Of a stretch of 64,000 nt of DNA, positions 48,521 to 61,457 are shown in pieces (positions within the stretch are counted from its first letter, which is position 1; each line of letters starts with the position of its first letter). The stretch is from the NCBI GenBank assembly GCA_013398175.1, contig VZRZ01006170.1, forward strand, positions 198,605 through 262,604, in the 5' to 3' direction. The notes under the pieces were generated by a model. That model had not been told where the DNA came from. It searched no databases and saw only the letters and a program-made list of their open reading frames with translations. The position numbers were made by a program, and so were the translations under genes. Source of the DNA: Climacteris rufus (lineage: Eukaryota; Chordata; Aves; Passeriformes; Climacteridae).

Positions 48521-51500
48521 ATTATAAACCATCCAATTACTTTTTTTTTTTTCTCCTCCAACCTTTGGTAAGTGACAAAGCAATAAACAAAATAGGGGGA
48601 AAGAAAGTTAAACATCTCCCTTATTTTTCTGGTTTGTTCTTATCAACCGAAGTTCATTATAGTGCTTTCATTTCAAAGAGGTTGTTATGAAAAGTAACAG
48701 GATTTGAGCAGACTGAAAGCAATTTTCTTGTAAAGGTTCAGAAGAAAGCAGAGGAAATAACATTTTTATGAGGTGTTTCATGGCACTGCATTATAATAAG
48801 TCATAGTACAGTAGTCATGGCTTAGGGGACAAGGCTACATCACTAAAAGCCACAAAAATCTTTGTTTTGAAAGTTTTGGGTTCTTCTTTCATCCTGAGGG
48901 AGGGGGAAGAGCAGCAGAGAAATGAGTCAGTTAAAATTATATACTTAAAATATACAATACTACCATTCCTTAGTAGAAATCCACCTATTTCAGCTTAATC
49001 CACCTTCCAGTTGTGCACACACCACGGAGTGTGGCCTCAGAAAATTGGATGAATATTCATTTCCCTTGGAGCAAACTCTGCATGGCATTTTCTGAAGACC
49101 TCAACCAGGAGGGGAAAAAAAATCAGGACTACTGCAACTTCTTGCCTGGCTGGGCTGACAGTTTGAAAAGCATTTTGCAACTTCTCGATTGAAAGGTATT
49201 TTGTTGTTTTTAAGGCTGAGGGGGCAGTTGATAGCTACTGTGAGTGTGGAGGGGTTCAGTGTTGCAAAAGTTCTGGGTTTTTTCCTGCATGCACACAAAG
49301 CAGGGCTGTGCTGCTCCCTACACCACCTTCCTTGGGACAGCTGAAATTAGACTCTGACCTGAAAACAGTGAGACATCAGAGCTACGAGTGCAAAACAAAA
49401 ATGCAGGATTACAGCAAAGCAAATAAAGATATGCATCAGTCAGTTGTCACCTGACTGTTTTTTAACAAGCATAAATCAGGTTTAATAAGCTGGATTAGGC
49501 GCTGAGTTTTCTTTTAAAGGAACTCTGATTTCTGTACCTACTACTGACCCTGAAATGTCTGTGTGTCATACAAACACACCAATTTATCTGACTTCTGCAT
49601 ATACATATATCTCCTGCCTCCTGGCTGGAATTTATTTTACATGGAGATTCTCAGGGGATGTAAATCAGCAAAGCCCCATTGATTTCAGCAGATCCTGCCT
49701 GCTGGGGGCAGGCTGATGTATCCACAGAGGTTCTGGCCCAGGGTGTTTATACTGCCTCTAAATAAATAAATAAGAAGCATTAAGAGGTCATTATGCTTAG
49801 AGTGCAGCTCTGCTCCCAAGCAGGTTACAGTGGGACAGTTAAATAGAAACCTGGGCTTGTTAACTACCCCTTAACAGACTTGATAATAAATAAGCTTGTC
49901 CTGAGTCATAATGATCACTGGGGAGGGCCCTGGCTTTCTGAAATTAAGAAAGGAATAAAGAAAAGGTGGGAGGGCAAAGGCCCAAAGTGCTGAGGGTGTG
50001 AAATAATGCAGAGCTGGAGCAGAGGAACAAAGGAACCCTCCCAGAGCAGAGGCAGGGCGCTCTCAGGACAGCACTCTGCCCTGGCTGCCAGCTCACTGAT
50101 GCCTCTTCCTGCTCCAGGAAGGAAGAACCTGCTCTGGGAGACCTGGAAAGGCACTGCCTGGCCTCACACTGCTGCCTGTTTGCTGAACTCGTGTATTGAA
50201 ATTACCTTCCCCAAACCTAGAGAAGGTAACCAGTAAATGCTCTTCTTATTCGTGTCTCTAATCCCTAAATCCTACTAAACTATTTGCCTCGGTAATATCC
50301 TACTGCAGTAAATTCCACGGGTTAATCATACACCAAACACAAGATTATTTGCTTTTATGCGTTTTTGCCGATTTATAAAAGGACTTTTTAGATTGCTCTG
50401 CTATTTATCTTTAATCATCAGACTCGTGGGATGGATGGTGGTCCCTGTGGGCTCCAAGACCTCGTGGCCAAACCTCCAGGCACAACTGGCCGAGGCACAA
50501 GCACAGGACAAGGCAGTGGCAAGGCAGATGTGCAGTCATTTCTCCTGAGGACCAAAGTTGCTTTCTGTCACTGAAATTCCTCAGAGATCCATTCAGTTAA
50601 TGTGGGACATCAGTTGCCCTTTGATGACAGAGTCCATGGAGCCTATGTGTGCCAGCAGCTGCTGTTTAATTATAACATTACCCCAGGACCTGTGGGGACA
50701 AGCTGTTGCAGAGCATATGTGGGTCAGTAGCTGATGAAGCTGAAATTTATCATCGGAATGATGCCCAAGTGCTTTGCAAAGCAGGAGAATGATTAAGTAT
50801 GAAGGTAGCACTAAGCAAGGTTTAAAGATTAAGCCCAGATGAGAGGTATTTAACTCAGATAATGATGTGAAAGCAATGGACAGTACTCGATGTTAAAGGT
50901 TAGAAATACAAGGTTTTACAATAGAGAGGCACCTCTTGGATCAGGGAAGCCTCTCTGCAGTCAGCAACAGACAAAATCAACTCTCAGTCACACTGGCTTA
51001 AATCACAAAGTTCCTCCCAGTCATTCCTGGGTGAGGGAAGTTGCACTGAGCACATTTCACTTGTTCTCACCCTCAGTTCATTCTGTTTTAGTGGCATATG
51101 CAGATTACACCATATTGTAGCCTGGACACAGGAATAAAACAAGCACTGGATGGATATGTAGATAAACACTCTGTGTCTGAAGCAGGAAAACCAAAATTGT
51201 TCTTCAACAGGAATGGGGTAAGACCTCCACTCCCAGGACACATCGTGGTTTTGGGTTTCACATCACCAACTCAGACCCAAAGCTGCCCTGAATGACAGAG
51301 CTCAGACTCCTTCCCTTGGCAGAGCCTGAAGTCCCCAGCTCTGTGCTGGTTGAATTTCACCTGGGGCAATGCTTTTCCCAGTCATACCCTGCCCTTCTCT
51401 TTTTGAGGCTATCCTCTCCTACAAGAAAAAAAACCAACAACCCAAAACTTAAATCAACAGCCTGACAGGTGAACCTGGGGTGCAAGTTGGACTTACTGTG

Positions 51501-52650
51501 TTTTATTCACCTACGGACAGACTCATTTTATCTGTCAGGTCAGGTCAATAGAACAGGACCAGACCTCTCTGGTAAATACAACAGGAAACACACAACAAGA
51601 AGTGACTAAAATTTGAGTCATCCACTTGAAATATTTCTTCCTAAGAACAGTTTGATACAAACAATATTCCTGAATATCTGCACTGCAGAATAGCTGCTAT
51701 TTTTAGGTGACTGTTTGACACAATCAGTCCCATGACCAATGATCTTATTTTTTTTTTTAAACAAACTCTAACTCATCTGTTGCTCAGTTATCCACTGGTT
51801 TTGTACTTCACATGGTGGTTAACACTGGACATCTTGAAAGTCCTTCATATTCATAAAATTGCACAGACTGTAACATGAGACTGCTTAGCTGCTCTTACCA
51901 CCCAGTTTACACTTCTGGCTTGTTCTGTTGCCTTTCTAATCAGGATTTTAGATTATCACCTTCCCAGCACAATAAACAAAACATGGGTGTTGTGCTGAAC
52001 TTATCAATCTCCATTAATTATATCAGCAATGTGGTGAAATCATCTATTCTGTCATCTCTGGAATATTGCTTGGCTTCGGGTTTGGCTCTCTCAATCCGAT
52101 TTGTAGATTCTTATTCTTGCACTCGTGACCTCCTGATTGGATTATTGGAATTCTTTGCTGACAGCTCTTCCTGATAAGGCCTGCACAGGATTCAATTAAT
52201 CCAAATGCAGTAGTGAAGAAATTCTGTTAAACAACTGTTCCTGTGATGTACATAACCCTGAGTAGCTGTGTGAAGCAGCTGCAGAGGAGCCCAAGCTGTG
52301 TTGGGAGCAGCAAACATCTCACTCTGCCCATGTCCATCCTCCCCATCACCTCCTTCCCAGCTCCACAGCAACCTGTGCCTCTTCTGGGTGCTCTTAAACC
52401 CTTTATCTACTCCCATTCACTACCTGTCTTAACTATTTAAATGATTTCATCCTCAATATCAGAACTTCCCCCTTTCTATTTTACAGTGGGGCACTCAGCT
52501 CTGGAGTCTCTAAAGTTGAGTTTCCACAACAGGAGACCATGAGGAGCATCACAATTTTCCACCCCTCTCTGTGGGCAGCTGAGCTCACTGTGGTCTTTCC
52601 CCCCAGGAAAAAAAAAAAAGTCTACAGGCAGATTCCAGTAGATCTATAGA
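48521..52650. other. Unique non-coding sequence
   Basis: No gene recognised. It contains a short AAAT repeat near 49760-49773 and T-rich runs. Open frames are all short. Confidence 0.45.
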
Positions 52651-52806
52651 GAATCCTGGAATCCCTGAGGTTGGCAAAGCCCTCCCAGCCCATGGAGCCC
52701 AAGCTGTGCCCATCCCAGAGCCCTTCCTTGGGCACCTCCAGGGATGGGGACTCCAACCCTCCCTGGGCAGCCCCTGCCAAGGCCTGAGCACCTTTGCTGT
52801 GAAGGG
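52651..52806 (-). mobile_element. CR1 LINE fragment, minus orientation
   Basis: It begins GAATCCTGGAATCCCTGAGG, then has GTTGGCAAAGCCCTCCCAGC, GGGATGGGGACTCCAACCCT and CCCTGGGCAGCCCCTGCCAA. It is very similar in order to the copy at 34298. It is 5'-truncated and non-coding. Confidence 0.92.
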
Positions 52807-53949
52807 TTTAAATTAATTTTTAAATTAAATTAACAAAGTCAGATTCCACTGAATATTTTTGAGGTTTACTGAGTAATACATGAAAAACTGCTGCCACTGT
52901 CTCAGGCCAGGCAGCACCTGGTACTGATGTGAAGCAGCCTGGAGTGCAACACCACCTCAGCCAGGAATGCTGGATGGACTCTTCCACAAGATCAGAACTT
53001 AAAGCATAAAATTTACCACTTGTTCCCAAGGTAAAAATCACTTCCAGGTATGAGGGCAGTATTTATTTGGGCCTTCATCTTTAGATGAAAGAGAAGAGTC
53101 TGGGTGGCGCCTGCCTGTGCACAGAATGGGACTGATGTTCCCTGGGATGGCACCTGAAGCTTGATGCTCGTCTGGATCTCTCTCAAACTAAGATAAAAGG
53201 TTTTTTGTTTTCCTTATCATTCTGAAAAGATCTTCCACAATTATTTTTAATAAGGCCTGTTATAACACCAACAGGGATCACATTTTCATATCACAATTTC
53301 AAACTATTAAAATATCCGCCTTCGGTGACAGACATCAGAAAGCCAGAAAATGCATTTCTGTTCTTTTTGCACAGAATATTGATAATATTTATTAGTCAAA
53401 ACCTTAACTAGGGTAAAAAGATATGGCTTTTAACTGATATAAAGCAGATTTAGCCCTCCTTGGGTGTGTTTTCAGGACACAGCGTGTTGCAGAACCTGGC
53501 AAGCCAAACCACTGCTGCCATTTGTGGCAGACAAAGAGGAGAAGCTGGAGGTTATCCACACCAGGGGCAGCCACGTGTCCACACATCCTGCTCACACACA
53601 ACCTGTGCAAATATTTTTAAAATTCCAGAGCCCACTGTGTGTGGGAGGGATGAGGGGACCCGCATGAATCTTCCCAGTAAATCCCGAGGCTTATCGAATA
53701 TTTATCAAAACTGAGCAGCTGTTTTGCCAAGGGTTTATGATAGATAGAATTTAGATAACTTCTGAAAATTAGGAGGGGCCAATGAAGTTCACATGAGGAA
53801 TTTGTTGTTGCTGTTCAGGGGCATCACCTGGCACGGAGTTCAAGGGTCCTGGCCTGGTGATATTTAAAGAAACGAACATTTCACTCCAAATTTCAGCTGA
53901 GTGGATTTTAAAGCCAGCTTGTGCCAACTGAGTGCAATGTAAGCCAGGG
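52807..53949. other. Unique non-coding sequence
   Basis: No gene or repeat recognised. Confidence 0.45.
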
Positions 53950-54070
53950 CACAGAACCACAGATGCATCAGTGGGGTTGGAAGGAGCTCTGGGGATCCCC
54001 CAGTGCAAGCCCCTGGCCAGGCAGGTGAGCCAGGAATGGGTCCAGGTGGGTTTGTTCCAAGAGAACAGGA
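53950..54070 (-). mobile_element. CR1 LINE fragment, minus orientation, another subfamily
   Basis: CACAGAACCACAGATGCATC leads into GGGGTTGGAAGGAGCTCTGG, then CAGGCAGGTGAGCCAGGAAT and GTCCAGGTGGGTTTG, the order of an inverted CR1 3' end. The GGTTGGAAGGA version differs from the other copies and suggests a different CR1 subfamily. Confidence 0.82.
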
Positions 54071-55439
54071 GCAAAGATGCTCTGCCAACACCCACCAAAG
54101 CACTGCACATGGTGGCCTCTTTCTCCCCAAGTCAGATGTTCCCAGCCAGTGGATTATAAATGCCATGCTTCATTACATTTTAAACAATAAAAATGAATGA
54201 CCCATCTCCAGTGAGTGTCATATTTCTGGAAGGGAGGATAACCTGTGTGGTTAGGAACATGTCCTAAATCTATCTGCTCCATTAACCTTTGGAAGTTGGA
54301 GCAGCTCTGAGGTTTGAGAAGCAATTAATATCTCACAGGCAACAACATTCTTGAATGGATGACCCAGGATTTCAGTTACACCTGAGCAGAAAGTAATACC
54401 TCAGCAAGCTCTCACAAAGAAGAAAGAAAACCTCATTTGAAAGTGCAGTGAGGGGTCATAAAAATTGTGGATTACTTTAGTTAGTCATTTGTAACAGGTA
54501 AATGCATGAGTATAACTTCCTGGAGTGGGGGGAAAGGTCTTTATGATTTTTCCAGGGTTATGAATACATAAATAACAATGGTCACTTAAGAAGGACAGAA
54601 GCTTTGGGATTAACCTTTCTACACATTTCTAAGTAACCTGTTGACCCAGTAAGGGATTTTTTTTCTTGTTTGCTCTCCACATCAATCATATCTATAGGAG
54701 ATGTAAACATTTCACCATCTAGCTCAAAATGAAAACTAGAAAATAATCACTCGACCTTTACAATGAGTTGTTTACACTCCAGCTGCCTTTGGGTCAAGGC
54801 GTTACTCCAAGAGCTCTTGTGTAAGAAATGAGCACTTTTAGCCGTGTCCCAGATTTCTGTGTCCAGTCCAGCCCCAGGTGCTCTCCAGAGCACGTTCACA
54901 GTGACCTCCCCACTGGCCCAGGGACACCAAAGCCCTCCCCAGCACAGCTTCTCCACCAGGATGGGGTGGATGTTGGTGTCTCCAAGGTGGGCTGTGCTCC
55001 CCAAGGGCTGACCCCACTCCCTGCCCATATCTGAGGTGGCTCCCACATCCTGCCCCTCCAAGGACATCTCCACCTCCACACCGCCAGCCTGTGCACTTGG
55101 GTCATTCCTCATGGGCCTGAACACCAGGGCAGCCTGGAAATTTCAGATTATACCTGTTCTAGTGGGCTTTGCCAGGGGATATTTTGCTTTAAATGCTACA
55201 ACACACGAGTTTGCCTGGGGAGAGGAGAGGCCCAGACTCAGGCTCTCTCCTTGCCTGCCATGTCCAGAGCTTACAGAGCCTTCCCATGCAAACTTTCCAG
55301 CATAAAAACAACATTGTGTGTCCAAAGTGGCCAAATCACATCACTGACCCAGCATCCTATGAAGGCAACCACCGACTTCTGCTGGCACTGGGATTGGCCT
55401 TTGTTGACCACCAAATATTGAGTAAGAACTAATTAAACT
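54071..55439. other. Unique non-coding sequence
   Basis: No gene recognised. A G/C-rich patch at about 54850-55130 yields a 125-codon minus-strand frame without recognisable features. Confidence 0.43.
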
Positions 55440-55720
55440 GTCTCAGTTAGACACTGCCTCGCCCGGGAGAGTTTTGCTCATGGTTCATTTGTAAACACAG
55501 CTATTATTTATAAATTGTGAGTCAGATAGAGGCACACAAAAAGCTCTGCACTGTTGCTTTATAGGAGCCTCCATCTAGTAAATAACCAGCCAACAAGGTT
55601 TGTTGATCTGAAAAGAAAATCGACTCCAGACCAATGGCTCCATCCTAATCACAAAGAGCACATTAATCTCTTAATAACATGTCAGGCTTCCTTTGGAGTA
55701 ATTCTGCCTTTTTCCACAAG
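55440..55720. promoter_or_regulatory. Candidate conserved non-coding block
   Basis: Contains GTAAACA (forkhead-type, near 55491), TATTTATAAATTGTGAGTCAG words near 55505, and TTAATCTCTTAATAAC near 55663. It is repeat-free with a balanced motif texture. Inference only. Confidence 0.22.
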
Positions 55721-57620
55721 CTTTTTGCATGCAAGGGATTCTTTCTGGGTCCAGCTTGTTCTGGTTTTGTGTCTTTACAAGGCAGGCATTGAATTCAAGT
55801 GCTCAACCAGTTTCCCTCCCATCCAACCACACTGTGAACTCCACCAGGGCTGTGCCCACAGCCACCTGCATTGGTGGCATCACAGAAATGCAGCTCCTAC
55901 TTTGCACTCAGGGTTATCAAAGAGCAGGCACAGCATTTGGGATGTAAAAAAGCATCAAACACCAAATTGTACCTTGAATTTGTACAGGCATTGTCCATGA
56001 ATACACAAGGAAAGAAGTGAATCAAAACCTAATTATCCAAATCAGCAGTGCCCAAATCCAAATCACTGCTGCCTGCAGTAAATGCACATCCAAATTCAAA
56101 GTAATCCAAATGGAGGCTCCGGAAATACAAATTCAGTTTGCAAGTGCATGATTTCACAGTGCAAAATCATTTGCAGCGTTTCACTGATTTATTTTTGATT
56201 AAAATACTCAAATATCACCTATAGGTGTTAGTTTGGCACACATGGCATAGCACAGCTGAGCCTGAGCGCAAGAGTTATGTTTCTATTTGGAGAAGAGAAA
56301 CAAATAGACATAAACAGATATAAATAAGGTTAGTTGCTCTTCTGTAAAGGCTGGCTAAGCACTGGCATCAGAGATACTCTCAGATTTCTTCCTTTCAACC
56401 CCGAAAGCTTTATTTAAAGCAGCTTCTGAGCTCTTTGCAATCTTTAGTGGCTTTTAGCCACATTCTAGAAAAGCAAAAGGAGCCACAGCTTCTGCTTGGG
56501 GGAGGAGGCTGAGGCTCACCATGGGCTGAAGAAGGTGCCCAAGGTCAAACAAGAAGTCTGCATCCAAGGTATTTGCTTCATGACTTAGAAAGAAAGAAAG
56601 AAAAAGGCAAATCTTGTGACAACTTAATTTCTGCCATTCCCCATCATCACCACACCACTGAGCTGTGCTGAGGCAAACTGCAGATCACTTCCTCCTGTCC
56701 TGTCTGACAGTGCAGGAAATGGGGCAGAGAAACTTAATATTAACTCATTTCAGCCTCTCTTGAAGAAGGGTAAAGTGTGGCAGTGAGAGTCTTGCTGCCT
56801 CCTCTCCTGAAGGAACCCATATCCCTCCCACCTTTCAGAAGGTGAATTATTTGTCTGTTTGTTCTAATAAAGAACTTTCAGGCCTCCCCCCGCCACACAT
56901 TTGCCACATCCCCCCAGCCAGAGGAACAGAGCTGGAATTGGCAACACAGACAACAAGCAGTGCCTGTAGCTCAGCACAACATAGCAATTCCCAGGCATTT
57001 AGGATTTGCATTCAATTCTAAGTGGAAAATTATTTCAATCTAGTCCATCAAGCCACAAACGAATCCTTTATCATGCACACATTTCAAGGAGAGCAGTGAG
57101 ATGGAGCACACACACTAATGAGCTCAAATCCATCCCCGAGGGGGGGAACACCCCAGCTCCTTGCTTTGAGACCACAGAACTCCTGGTTAGTACAGCAGAT
57201 CTTTTATTAATGTCCAGAAAACAGCTGAAGTGGGGCAATAATTGCCAGGGACTGACCTTGGGCTAATTTGAACAAACCAAATTCAAAGGAAACTTGTGCT
57301 TTCATGGAGCACCTCTCTCTATTCACATTCCTCTATCCCAGGCACTGGAATTTTTTTGTGGGGAGAAAAAAACTGTACTATGAAAGGATTTGAGGTTTTG
57401 ATGTTATTGTTTATCTCTACAAACAAACTTCTGGGTTTGGGGATTTTTTCCCCCCCAGAATGTACACATTGCCAAAAGTTCCCACAAGTTAAATGGCAGA
57501 ATTGTCTTCAAATGGCCACAGCACCAAAACTCACTGCTAATGAGTTGCAGATCTGCATCATAATTGAACATCCAGATTTCCACTCACAAAAGAAGGATGT
57601 GGTCAACAAGAACAAATAAG
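55721..57620. other. Unique non-coding sequence
   Basis: No gene recognised. A short AAAG microsatellite lies at about 56587-56603. Confidence 0.45.
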
Positions 57621-57939
57621 AGGAGAGAGCCAAAAAAATAATAATGAAGAAGAAATCTGCCGAGTGGAGAGCACAGTAACCGACATAAATATCGAGCTAA
57701 TTGCTGAAGACACAGCTCGTGGAGAGCCCAGTCAATACGGGCAATGCTCCACTCCAACTGCAATGATCCCTGGCAATATCAGCTTTAATTGCCCCATCCC
57801 GGGAATATTTGTGCAGGCTCTCTCCCCTTTCCAAAGGCAAAGAACTCGGGGAGGTTTTTCCCCCTCCTCGGCAGAAATATCGCACGAAGAGGCCAACAAA
57901 GAGGACAAGGAGGGAAAGGAGACAGAGGAAAGAAGCGCA
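57621..57939. promoter_or_regulatory. Candidate conserved block left of the 9-bp minisatellite
   Basis: Repeat-free, motif-dense sequence (ATATCGAGCTAATTGC, CAATATCAGCTTTAATTGCC). Similar-textured sequence resumes on the other side of the minisatellite, which may split one ancestral element. Confidence 0.22.
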
Positions 57940-58470
57940 GCTCTGTGTTTGGTGTGCTTGGTGTGTTTGGTGTGTTCGGTGTTTTTGGTGTGTTCGGTGT
58001 TTTTGGTGTGTTTTGTTTGGTGTGTTCGGTGTGCTTGGTGTGTTTTGTGTGTTCGGTGTTTTTGGTGTGTTCGGTGTTTTTGGTGTGTTCGGTGTTTTGT
58101 TTGGTGTGTTTTGTTTGGTGTGTTTGCTGTGCTTGGTGTGTTTGGTGTGTTTATTTGGTGTGTTCGGTGTGTTTGGTGTGTTTGGTGTGTGTGTTCGGTG
58201 TTTTTGGTGTGTTTGGTGTGTTTGGTGTGCTTGGTGTGTTCGCTGTGTTTGTTCGGTGTTTTTGGTGTGCTTGGTGTGTTTGGTGTGTGTGTTCGGTGTT
58301 TTTGGTGTGTTCGGTGTGCTTGGTGTGTTTGTTCGGTGTGTTTGTTCGGTGTTTTTGGTGTGTTCGGTGTGTTTGTTCGGTGGTTTTGGTGTGTTCGGTG
58401 TGTTTGTTCGGTGTTTTTGGTGTGTTCGGTGTGTTTGTTCGGTGTTTTTGGTGTGTTTGGTGTATTTGCT
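57940..58470. repeat. 9-bp G/T minisatellite, about 58 copies
   Basis: Units of nine bases (TTTGGTGTG, with TTCGGTGTT and CTTGGTGTG variants) combine into an 18-bp higher-order form, with occasional insertions that shift the phase. The plus strand has a single A (58153) between 57940 and 58463, so it is almost purely G/T with some C. Because nine is a multiple of three, long frames remain open on both strands: 364 codons on plus, and 276 and 287 on minus, rich in T, P, N and H. These are artefacts. Confidence 0.96.
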
Positions 58471-58640
58471 GTGCCCGTCCCGCTGCGCTGCCCACAATGC
58501 TCCATCCCAGCGCCGCCAGGGGCCCATGCTGGCTGCCTAATTAAAACAATTACAAAGACAAAGGAGGTATCAATAGCATTCCAAGCAGCAAACAAAGAGA
58601 TAAAGCAGGGAAGATTTCAATCGCCAATGGTTGATCTCGC
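58471..58640. promoter_or_regulatory. Candidate conserved block right of the 9-bp minisatellite
   Basis: CCTAATTAAAACAATTACAA near 58537, GACAAAGGAG near 58557 and AACAAAGAG near 58591 give three SOX/TCF-type sites and a TAATTA homeodomain core in about 70 bp. Regulatory role is inferred. Confidence 0.25.
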
Positions 58641-61350
58641 CGGGATGGGTTTGATGCGGGGACCGTGTCCCCAGCTCTGTCCCCTGGAATTGGGGAGCTG
58701 CTTCGGTTTGGGGGGTTCAGCACAAAGGGTGGGAATGATGCTCTCAAATCCTTTCTAAAAACTCTGGTGAAGTCAGGCTTTGCTGCTTGGAAGTGTCTGT
58801 CTTGTAAACTCGGGACGGTTTTGTGCTGGGTTTTACAAGATGATTTGTTTAAAGCTCGCTAAAGAGATTACAGCTTTTATCCATAACCCCCATCTCTTCT
58901 CTGCCAGCAATTACAGGCATAAAATAGAAACGCTTCAGTTTTAATTCCAGGTTTTCACAGGCAGCGAGGACAAACATATATCATGGAGGGAATCAATAGG
59001 AGGAGAATAGATGGCTGCATAAATTAGGCAAGTCTCTCAGATTCTGTTAAAGATTTTCCCCAAGTTTTGATAAAGACAGTGCCACAGAGCAGTCTATATA
59101 TAGAAAAATGGTAAGCAAGCCTCAAGTGTTTGCAAGGCAGGCTGAAGTAATACTTTAGACAAACATGCTTACCTTGAGCGAGGAGTGTAAACAGTGACAG
59201 TTGTTTTTCTCATACACCAAATTAAAGGCAGCTTCTCCAAAAGGGCTGTTTCATTTCATACCATCTATATGCCCCAGCACAAAATGTGACTTTACAGAAA
59301 ACCACTTTTCAACAACAAGCTTTTGTTATACTGATTTAGTTATCTACAGGCCAGTTTACCCAAGGCTTACTTCAAACTGCAGAGCCACGGTGGGTTTGTG
59401 TGGGGAAAAAAGTGATGTGAGTTTACAGGAGTTTCATTTGCTAAATTAATCAGAGGAAAGCAAAGAGCAGGGCTGGGTGTGGCAGCTCTGTAAATGCATT
59501 CTGCCTTCCACTCAGCTGTTCTTTTAATCATCAGGATAAAGAGCCCAAACCTCCAATTAGCCCACGAGAAACCTGGAGGGGCAAAGGCAGCTTTTTCTGA
59601 TTGTTCCTCGGAGGGAAGAAAAGTGATTTGGGATGCAGTAGTTAGGGAGAGATCAGCAGCTGAAATAAATAAGTAAATGAACTCAACACGGAAAACTACA
59701 AACATGGATTTTAAAAAATTTTTTCAGAAGTTTGCCTTCAAAAATGTCATGAATAAACTTGGAATTAAAACTTGCATGAAAGTGTCTACATAAAGGTGCA
59801 TCCCTCCAAACAACTCCTGCAACTGTTATTAGGGAAACACAAATGTTCTACCCATGTTTGAGAAATTAAACACTGAAGATGGTAAAAGAGGAGCTCTGTT
59901 TTTAATGGATTCTGACAACTCTGTAGACAGCCTGAAAAAACATGATTCTTTGTGAAAGGAGATGGTAAATCTGATTTTCCCTGCAGGTTCCATTTGAGTA
60001 CATTTTTATATGTGCAATTCTTTACTGATGCTGAAGGATCCCCATAACAGGGAAGAGGGGACAGAATGTACTTTTATTGCTTATTAAAGATGTTTTTACA
60101 TGGGGAAGATTATTGGGTTCATAGCCTCAGCATGCCAAAATGTAATGGAAGCAAAAACGCTCTGAATTAAACGATCACAATTTATTTTGAGAGAAGTGGA
60201 TGACAGGAAGGGTGTGTTTGATTTTTTTAACACGTCCTAAACTTAGTATGACATTCTGAACAGGCTTCAAGAAATGATTGTTTTTATTGTTCTTTCATAG
60301 CAAAAGCTCCATGAAACCTCTGATTTCTGTTGGGAGATTTCATGCTAATTTTGTGCTAACTTCTACATGAGCAGGATGTGAACAACCTGAGGATTTCAGA
60401 AATGAAAGCCTCTCCAACATCAGAAGGATTAGGCTGACACTGAACATTTAACTGCTCTGCCAAACAGAACGAGCACATTACTCCTAACACACAAACATCA
60501 GCAAACCATGAATTAATTGAAAACCTCAAGAAGTTTTCTCACTGAACCGAGCCCAATTTGTTATCTGGAATCCCAGCCCAGCAAGGGTGGCACGGGCTGG
60601 GTTTTACAGCAACCCCCTCACCCAGCTCCGAGCCAAGCTCCTTCCAGATGTGCACATTGCTCCCCCAGAAAAGTATCTTTACACCTTCCCCTGTGTTTTT
60701 TCTCTCTTTGCAAGTTTTGTAAAGCCTCTGTTGGCTGTTTCAGTTGTAACAAGGCAATTTTGGATTAGTTTTCTCAGCTATAAGTCGCAGTTATTGGCAA
60801 AATTACATCACACAGCTGCTGAAGAGGCTCCAGCCACTCCATTTTCTGAGAAAAACAAAACTTGTCCCTGATTTTTATTAACCAGTGCAATTGCTTTTAA
60901 CACATGAGGGAGAAAGACAAGGACTTTAAGCCCTGTTTGTATAATAATGGGAACACTGTGGTTACTATTGGGGCTAACCCTTAAAACATCCCATCTTTTG
61001 TCTGTGGCCACCAGCAGCAGCTCTATAATCCCTGACCCACAACACAGCTCTGTAACACTCGCCTTGGCCACTGTGCAAATTCCTGCCAAGCTTTTCATCA
61101 TATCCACAGAAGAGAGATTTAATTCCTAAAACTGCTCATGGCACTGCATGCAACTGCTTGGGAGCCCTCCTTGGTGGAGCACACAGGTTCATTTTGCAAT
61201 AAACATCTGGATCCAGAGGGGCTGGTAAAGGTGTCCCAGCCAGAGGTGCAGCCCCCACTGCTCAGTGCCTGTGCAGACCATGGGGAAGGGGATTTTGGCT
61301 GTAAGGCTGCCCCAAAAATCCTTCTCAGTTTTTCTGCCACTCAGTCATTG
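58641..61350. other. Unique non-coding sequence
   Basis: No gene recognised. It includes the MEF2-type site at 59094 in A/T-rich sequence (58905-59180) with a conserved-element texture. Confidence 0.43.
59094..59103. promoter_or_regulatory. Consensus MEF2-type site
   Basis: CTATATATAG matches CTA(A/T)4TAG exactly and is palindromic. It could also act as a TATA-like sequence. Use is unknown. Confidence 0.3.
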
Positions 61351-61457
61351 AGAAAAGCCAGGTTGGGTGGGGCTGTGAGCAGCCTGGTCTAGGGGAAGGT
61401 GTCCCTGCCCATGGCAGGGCTGGAACTGGTTGGTCTTTAAATTCTGTGATTCTACGA
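61351..61457 (+). mobile_element. CR1 LINE 3'-end fragment, plus orientation
   Basis: GCCAGGTTGGGTGGGGCTGT leads into AGCCTGGTCTAGGGGAAGGT, then GTCCCTGCCCATGGCAGGGC, then GGAACTGGTTGGTCTTTAAA. It terminates in ATTCTGTGATTCTACGA, two copies of the CR1 terminal octamer. It is 5'-truncated with an intact 3' end. Confidence 0.95.

Noticed and set aside
57664..58758. 364-codon plus-strand frame with a Cys/Val-rich repeat and 276-287-codon minus-strand frames rich in T, P, N and H
   Set aside because: All derive from the 9-bp G/T repeat. The flanking parts have no recognisable domain, and both strands are open at once.
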